Part shown: piece after piece, positions 57,394 through 58,297 of the stretch
Position numbering within the stretch: the first letter of the stretch is position 1
Layout: each line of letters begins with the position of its first letter
Assembly (NCBI GenBank): GCA_030453295.1
Contig: JAKDKQ010000002.1
Coordinates: 1 to 58,297 of the forward strand
Direction of reading: 5' to 3'
DNA length: 58,297 bases
DNA from: Janibacter sp.
Lineage (GTDB): Bacteria > Actinomycetota > Actinomycetes > Actinomycetales > Dermatophilaceae
Translations under genes and position numbers: made by a program
The notes under the pieces: model-generated
The model's database searches: none
Told to the model about the DNA's origin: nothing
Seen by the model: only the letters and a program-made list of their open reading frames with translations

Positions 57394-58297
57394 GCACCCC
57401 ACGCCCTGCCGGGTCGCTCGGCGACGAGCTCAGCAACCTCGGCATTGCCCTCCTCATCGGCGCCGCACTCCTGGCCGGCATCCTCCGCGGCGCCGGATCG
57501 GTCGCAGCGTGGATCACCGGCACCGCGCAGCCCGCCGGCGGGATCGAAGCAGGCCTGAGCGTGCTGCTGAACCCTGGCGACCCGGCGCGCGCCCTCGACG
57601 CGCCAGGGCTGAACGTCGTCGCGTACTGGACCGCCGCCGCCGTCCTCATCCTCACCGCTTCGACGGCGGGTTGGTGGTTGTGGCGGGTGCTGCGCGACCA
57701 CGGCCGGCAAGTGAAGACCGACCCATACCGGATCGCGGGGATCGCCACCCGCACCGACGTCTCCAAAGCCGCCTCCGAGACGGCGCTGCTGCGCCGCGCC
57801 AGGCACCTGCGCGCCTCACTCGACAAGCCCCGCCCGACCGATGTCGGCTACCGGATCGGTACCTCACGCGGGCACGGTGTGTGGGCATCAGTCGAAGATT
57901 CGATCCTCCTCTTAGGCCCGCCGCGTTCGGGGAAAGGGGCAGGAGTGGTTATCAACATGATCCTCGACGCTCCCGGCGCAGTCGTCACCACGAGCACCCG
58001 GCCGGACAACCTCACAGCCACCCTTCGCGCCCGGCAGAAGATCGGCCCGGTCGCGGTGTTCGACCCGCAACACCTCGCCGAAGGCGTCCCGGCGGGGCTG
58101 CGCTGGTCACCGATCCGGGGGTGCGAGGACCCGCTGACCGCGATGATCCGCGCCACTGGGCTCGCCGCCGGCACCGGCCTATCCGCCGGCGGCGTCGAGG
58201 GCGGCGGGTTCTGGGAAGGCAAGACCCGCACCGCGCTCCAATCGCTCCTGCACGCCGCCGCGCTCGATCACCGACCGCCCGGCGAACTGTTCCGCTG
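57390..58297 (+). CDS. VirD4/TraG-like coupling protein (3' truncated by window end)
   Basis: LLGPPRSGKGAGVVINMILDAPGAVVTTSTRPDNL; continues past 58297. Confidence 0.9.
   Translation, partial: MSTPRPAGSLGDELSNLGIALLIGAALLAGILRGAGSVAAWITGTAQPAGGIEAGLSVLLNPGDPARALDAPGLNVVAYWTAAAVLILTASTAGWWLWRVLRDHGRQVKTDPYRIAGIATRTDVSKAASETALLRRARHLRASLDKPRPTDVGYRIGTSRGHGVWASVEDSILLLGPPRSGKGAGVVINMILDAPGAVVTTSTRPDNLTATLRARQKIGPVAVFDPQHLAEGVPAGLRWSPIRGCEDPLTAMIRATGLAAGTGLSAGGVEGGGFWEGKTRTALQSLLHAAALDHRPPGELFR

Noticed and set aside
1-58297. CRISPR arrays, tRNA and rRNA genes
   Set aside because: None recognised by eye; a tRNAscan/CRISPR search would be needed to exclude them formally.

Overview
High-GC actinobacterial DNA (Microbacteriaceae-like by protein content; inference) that looks mostly like one integrative/conjugative element carrying cargo. 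Left part (~0.1-16.5 kb) is a defence-type island: a translationally coupled 3-gene operon (unknown protein / XRE-ImmA-IrrE metallopeptidase regulator / PD-(D/E)xK-like protein). The third gene is cleanly split by a 1423-bp ISL3-family IS with a perfect 8-bp target duplication, and removing the IS plus one TSD copy restores an uninterrupted 480-aa ORF. Next come two tandem large serine recombinases (one frameshifted) and a multi-gene N6-methylase/nuclease cluster. The middle holds an ABC exporter with a GbsR/MarR-like regulator, a DprA-like and an AlbA_2-type protein, a MobF relaxase (minus strand) and a C5 DNA methyltransferase containing a +1-frame overlapping ORF. The next block (28.9-41.7 kb) is a tandem duplication, kdpFABC-kdpFABC-kdpDE, in which the second KdpB diverges at normally conserved membrane positions and each copy is preceded by a shared promoter-like module and a 27-codon leader ORF. 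The right part (42-58.3 kb) is an AraC regulator, an ArdC-like antirestriction protein, a prim-pol-like protein, SpdB/DUF2637-like, ParB-like and an actinobacterial type IV secretion cluster (M23 hydrolase, two DUF6112-like pilin-like proteins, TrbL/VirB6, SCO6880-like, VirB4-like, VirD4/TraG-like running off the end). No tRNA, rRNA or CRISPR array was recognised. All functional calls are from motif recognition by eye; no database search was run.
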